In this document: positions 61,674-64,000 of the stretch, in pieces
How positions within the stretch are numbered: position 1 is the first letter of the stretch
Layout: each line of letters begins with the position of its first letter
Translations under genes and position numbers: made by a program
Notes under the pieces: model-generated
Databases searched by the model: none
What the model was told of the DNA's origin: nothing
The model's input: only the letters and a program-made list of their open reading frames with translations
Source of the DNA: Hoplostethus atlanticus
Lineage: Eukaryota; Chordata; Actinopteri; Trachichthyiformes; Trachichthyidae
NCBI GenBank assembly: GCA_034670405.1
Contig: JAXDDX010000185.1
Location: 62,001-126,000, forward strand
Direction: 5' to 3'
Length of the DNA: 64,000 nt

Positions 61674-62170
61674 CTGAAAACACACAGATCAGATACCGAT
61701 AGAAAAAGATATTACTCTGCGAGATGTACATTCGTTGTCATCTGGTCCCTTCTGAGGGCAACTAAAAAAGAATCATTCATCAAATGTGCCCAAACGTTTT
61801 TTAACAGATTCAAATGGGCTGTAGGCCTAAATGAATCTTTCGGGTTCCAAGGTTTGGAATATGAAATCAGTGTCTATATAATGTGCATAGTGTTTGTTTT
61901 ATTTTTAAGGTAGCATGTATCGTCAAAACATTTCTCTGTAAACAGCTTATAGGTATGAAAAGGACGGTGCTACGACTGACTGCCCGGCCTCGCTCAGCAG
62001 TGTTATTATTCCAGTATTTTGCATGCCAATATATTACCTCTTCACAAGACATTTCTCTCATATCTCTGCTCTAATTAGCTAACTTACTCATTAGGCGTTC
62101 AAGCCCATAGGGCTAAAACCGTATTGTTCTTGTATTGAGTTTATTAGGTTTATTATTATTTTTTAGGGTG
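61674..62170. other. abcc1 intron 4, unassigned
   Basis: Unassigned AT-rich intron sequence. No exon 4 is recognised. Confidence 0.5.
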
Positions 62171-62204
62171 TGGCAGACTGGAGTATCTGCCACAGACAAA
62201 CAGG

Positions 62205-62395
62205 GGAAAAGGACTACATTCCCCAGCTGGCCAGTACGCCAACTTGCCCCAGCTGAGGGCGTTACTATTGCCACATTCACGCGATGTGGGGAAAAAAGCA
62301 GAAGAACCAAATCTCATCTCATTACTACAACTTGGAAGCGTTCATGCATTCAACTGGTTGAAATCGTTGGAAACGCCCACATCCAAGATGGCGGT
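62205..62395 (+). promoter_or_regulatory. Promoter-like motifs before a putative plus-strand gene
   Basis: GGACTACATTCCCCAGCTGG (62211-62230) resembles the ZNF143 (SBS-type, ACTACAATTCCCAG) element, and CCAAGATGGCGG (62383-62394) is a YY1-type motif that often overlaps the start codon of housekeeping genes. No TATA box is seen. Both are motif matches by eye. Confidence 0.4.
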
Positions 62396-62494
62396 CAGCA
62401 GGTCAATGTTTGTGATGTTGCTTTTCATCATTACTATCAACCAGCATTGTTTTCTAAACCTCAAAGACCTGGAGGAGCAAAGGAAACAAAGACG
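62388..62494 (+). CDS. Putative first exon of an unrecognised small protein
   Basis: The ATG lies in a YY1-type context. The exon encodes MAVSRSMFVMLLFIITINQH, a signal-peptide or anchor-like start, then a charged tail LKDLEEQRKQR, and ends CG|GTAAGC in phase 2. A possible second exon is at 63575-63669. I do not recognise the protein. It would be on the strand opposite abcc1, inside its intron 4. It could instead be a chance open frame or a retained piece of another promoter. Confidence 0.3.
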
Positions 62495-62979
62495 GTAAGC
62501 TAAACTATAGAAAAAAAAATGTATGTCAGTATGTCTGTTTTATCCCTAAACCCCGTCTGTGTGATCTATGCCAGGAATCTCAACTCAAAGTTCAGGGGAA
62601 CAGCCTTTTGGCAGGCCAACTTACAAACTTTTTAGTGGGTTGCTGACAAGGCTGCCAATGCTAAACCAGGATGCCTGCAGGAAAGTTTGTGTTGGACCTT
62701 GTCAACGTGCCAGGTGAACAGGCAACAATAGTTTATGTCTGTCTTCCTGTAACGTTATAAATTACAGATACATAATTTAACAAATACCAACAATAACTTC
62801 TTAGTCTAATTTTCTATATAAAATTATATGAATAATTACTTGGGTTACCAAATCGAACTCTGCCTCTGATTTTTTTCAATAAATAGTTTATATTTTTGCA
62901 GTTTTTTCCAGGAATTTCATTTCAAAATGTAGTTTCATCACTCCACCAAACTGACCTCTTCTATTTTCTATATAACCAC

Positions 62980-63541
62980 TAGTATTGTGCGGTATAACGG
63001 TACTGGTGAAAAGGTACCATGATACTCAAGTTTTGAAAACGGTAATAATGAGGTTTGGTCTTTGTAAATACGTAAATAGTTAGTTTGACGAAGATGGGGC
63101 GGCATTAAAGTGAAATATGGAGATAAAGTGGACAAAAAAGGTGAGCCCTAAAGACTGTTTTAAAGTGTGTCAAAGCTGGCTAAACATCTGTCGGATAAAC
63201 ATCTCCACTTTTTCAAGAAATTCAAGGACAGGTCTGCTATGTCCATGAAAGAAATACAGTGTGATCAAAAAGTCTCTCCGCAATAGAAGTATACGTATTC
63301 ATACATACATATTTGTTTAGTGCTGAAAACGTCCATGACGTCGTATGCAAATGGCGGTAATTTATTTGATTTGTTCTTATTGTTCGAATAAGAACCTTGT
63401 CCAGGTTTGAAATGAAGCACAATAATGGCATTTGGTAGCGATTTCCCTTTTCTTTTTTTTTACAAAAAATATTGACAAGTATCGAAATGCATGACTTGGA
63501 ATCGGTATCGAAACGAAAACTTTGGTATTGTGACAACACTA
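62980..63541. mobile_element. hAT-type MITE with 8-bp target duplication
   Basis: It begins TAGTATTGTGCGG and ends GTGACAACACTA (imperfect inverted repeats TAGT(A/G)TTGT). It is flanked by a perfect 8-bp duplication ATAACCAC (62972-62979 and 63542-63549). There is no coding region. Confidence 0.82.
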
Positions 63542-63574
63542 ATAACCACTACATAATTTCATGGTTCTTTCCAG

Positions 63575-63669
63575 GAAGTTGTGGACCGGGAAAATAAAGA
63601 GTTACCGTTTTTCAAAATACCACCCTGAAGTGCAACAACAACAGCGTAGCCAACAAGCTAGCTATAGAG
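63575..63669 (+). CDS. Putative second exon of the same small protein
   Basis: The acceptor is TTCTTTCCAG|GAAG and the donor AGAG|GTAGTG. In the phase left by 62494 it reads RKLWTGKIKSYRFSKYHP and EVQQQQRSQQASYR without a stop. The intron between the two exons contains a hAT MITE whose end lies 33 bp before this exon. The call depends on exon 1 being real. Confidence 0.25.
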
Positions 63670-64000
63670 GTAGTGATTAAAACACAAGGAAAGGACAACT
63701 TTTATGAAGATTTGGATCTTGCAATATGGCAAGTCTGTGGGTCTGTGTACATACCATTAATTGATTTTCTGTTAAAAAAGTCCTAAAAAACAAAAACAAT
63801 TTGATTGTGACCAAAAACAGTACAATTTGGAAAATAAAAAATTAATGAATACAGCATAAAATAACAAGTTTTTTCCAACCCACAGAACAGCAGGTTCTGC
63901 CAGGTTGTGGGTGTAGGCTGCATTTTTTTTTGCACAAACTGTCAGTCGTAGTACCAGTTTCAACCAGTGTTGCCAACTTGGCAACTTTGTCTCTACATTT
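63670..64000. other. Right end of window, unassigned
   Basis: AT-rich sequence with no recognised gene or repeat. Confidence 0.5.

Noticed and set aside
61674-64000. abcc1 exon 4
   Set aside because: No TMD0 helix with splice sites was seen on the minus strand, so exons 1-4 are placed outside.

Overview
This window is intronic DNA of a teleost fish. The only host gene I recognise is abcc1 (multidrug resistance-associated protein 1), read on the minus strand. Nine consecutive coding exons, equivalent to human ABCC1 exons 5-13, run from 61673 down to 12424. They are 126, 62, 132, 228, 178, 162, 93, 204 and 147 bp, all with AG/GT splice borders and compatible phases, and total 1332 bp or 444 codons. 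They cover the last helix of TMD0, the L0 linker and most of TMD1. Exons 1-4 must lie beyond 64000; exon 14 and both ATPase domains lie before base 1. A fish source is suggested by the protein sequence and by the mix of repeats: L2, Tx1-like L1, DIRS, Tc1, hAT, Kolobok, Harbinger and an epsilon/gamma-like retrovirus.

Most of the remaining sequence is mobile-element debris, much of it nested. Intron 13 (1-12423) holds the 3' part of a broken class I endogenous retrovirus (1 to about 8099, plus strand). It also holds two internally deleted L2-type LINEs pointing away from each other, one of them split by a solo LTR with a clean GATT target duplication. Intron 11 holds a minus-strand Tx1/L1-like LINE split by a CR1/L2-type LINE. 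Intron 9 holds a degenerate minus-strand DIRS-like element carrying a Harbinger-type MITE. Intron 8 holds a TA-flanked transposon with a tandem duplication and a Tc1 fragment.

Intron 7 is 26.9 kb and is a Russian doll of insertions. A Tc1 element is cut by a Harbinger-like element, an L2 LINE, a LINE carrying a 2A-like peptide, and a hAT with an 8-bp duplication. Next comes a 7.8-kb composite hAT (39557-47390, 8-bp duplication) containing long inverted repeats and a tRNA-like sequence. A Kolobok-type element (TTAA) with a Harbinger MITE inside follows, then an unclassified inverted-repeat transposon that received a nearly complete Tx1/L1-like LINE. Intron 5 holds a Tc1 element cut by a DIRS element and by a chimeric fragment, then a fold-back element with a SINE-like sequence in its loop.

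Near the right edge (62388-63669, plus strand) there may be the first two exons of an unrecognised small gene with a signal-peptide-like start and promoter-like motifs. It would be nested antisense in abcc1 intron 4. The least ordinary signals are a possible 2H-phosphoesterase-like segment just upstream of the retroviral reverse transcriptase, the 2A-like peptide in a LINE, and the many insertions that can be dated relative to one another by nesting and target duplications. All family assignments are by eye; no database was searched.
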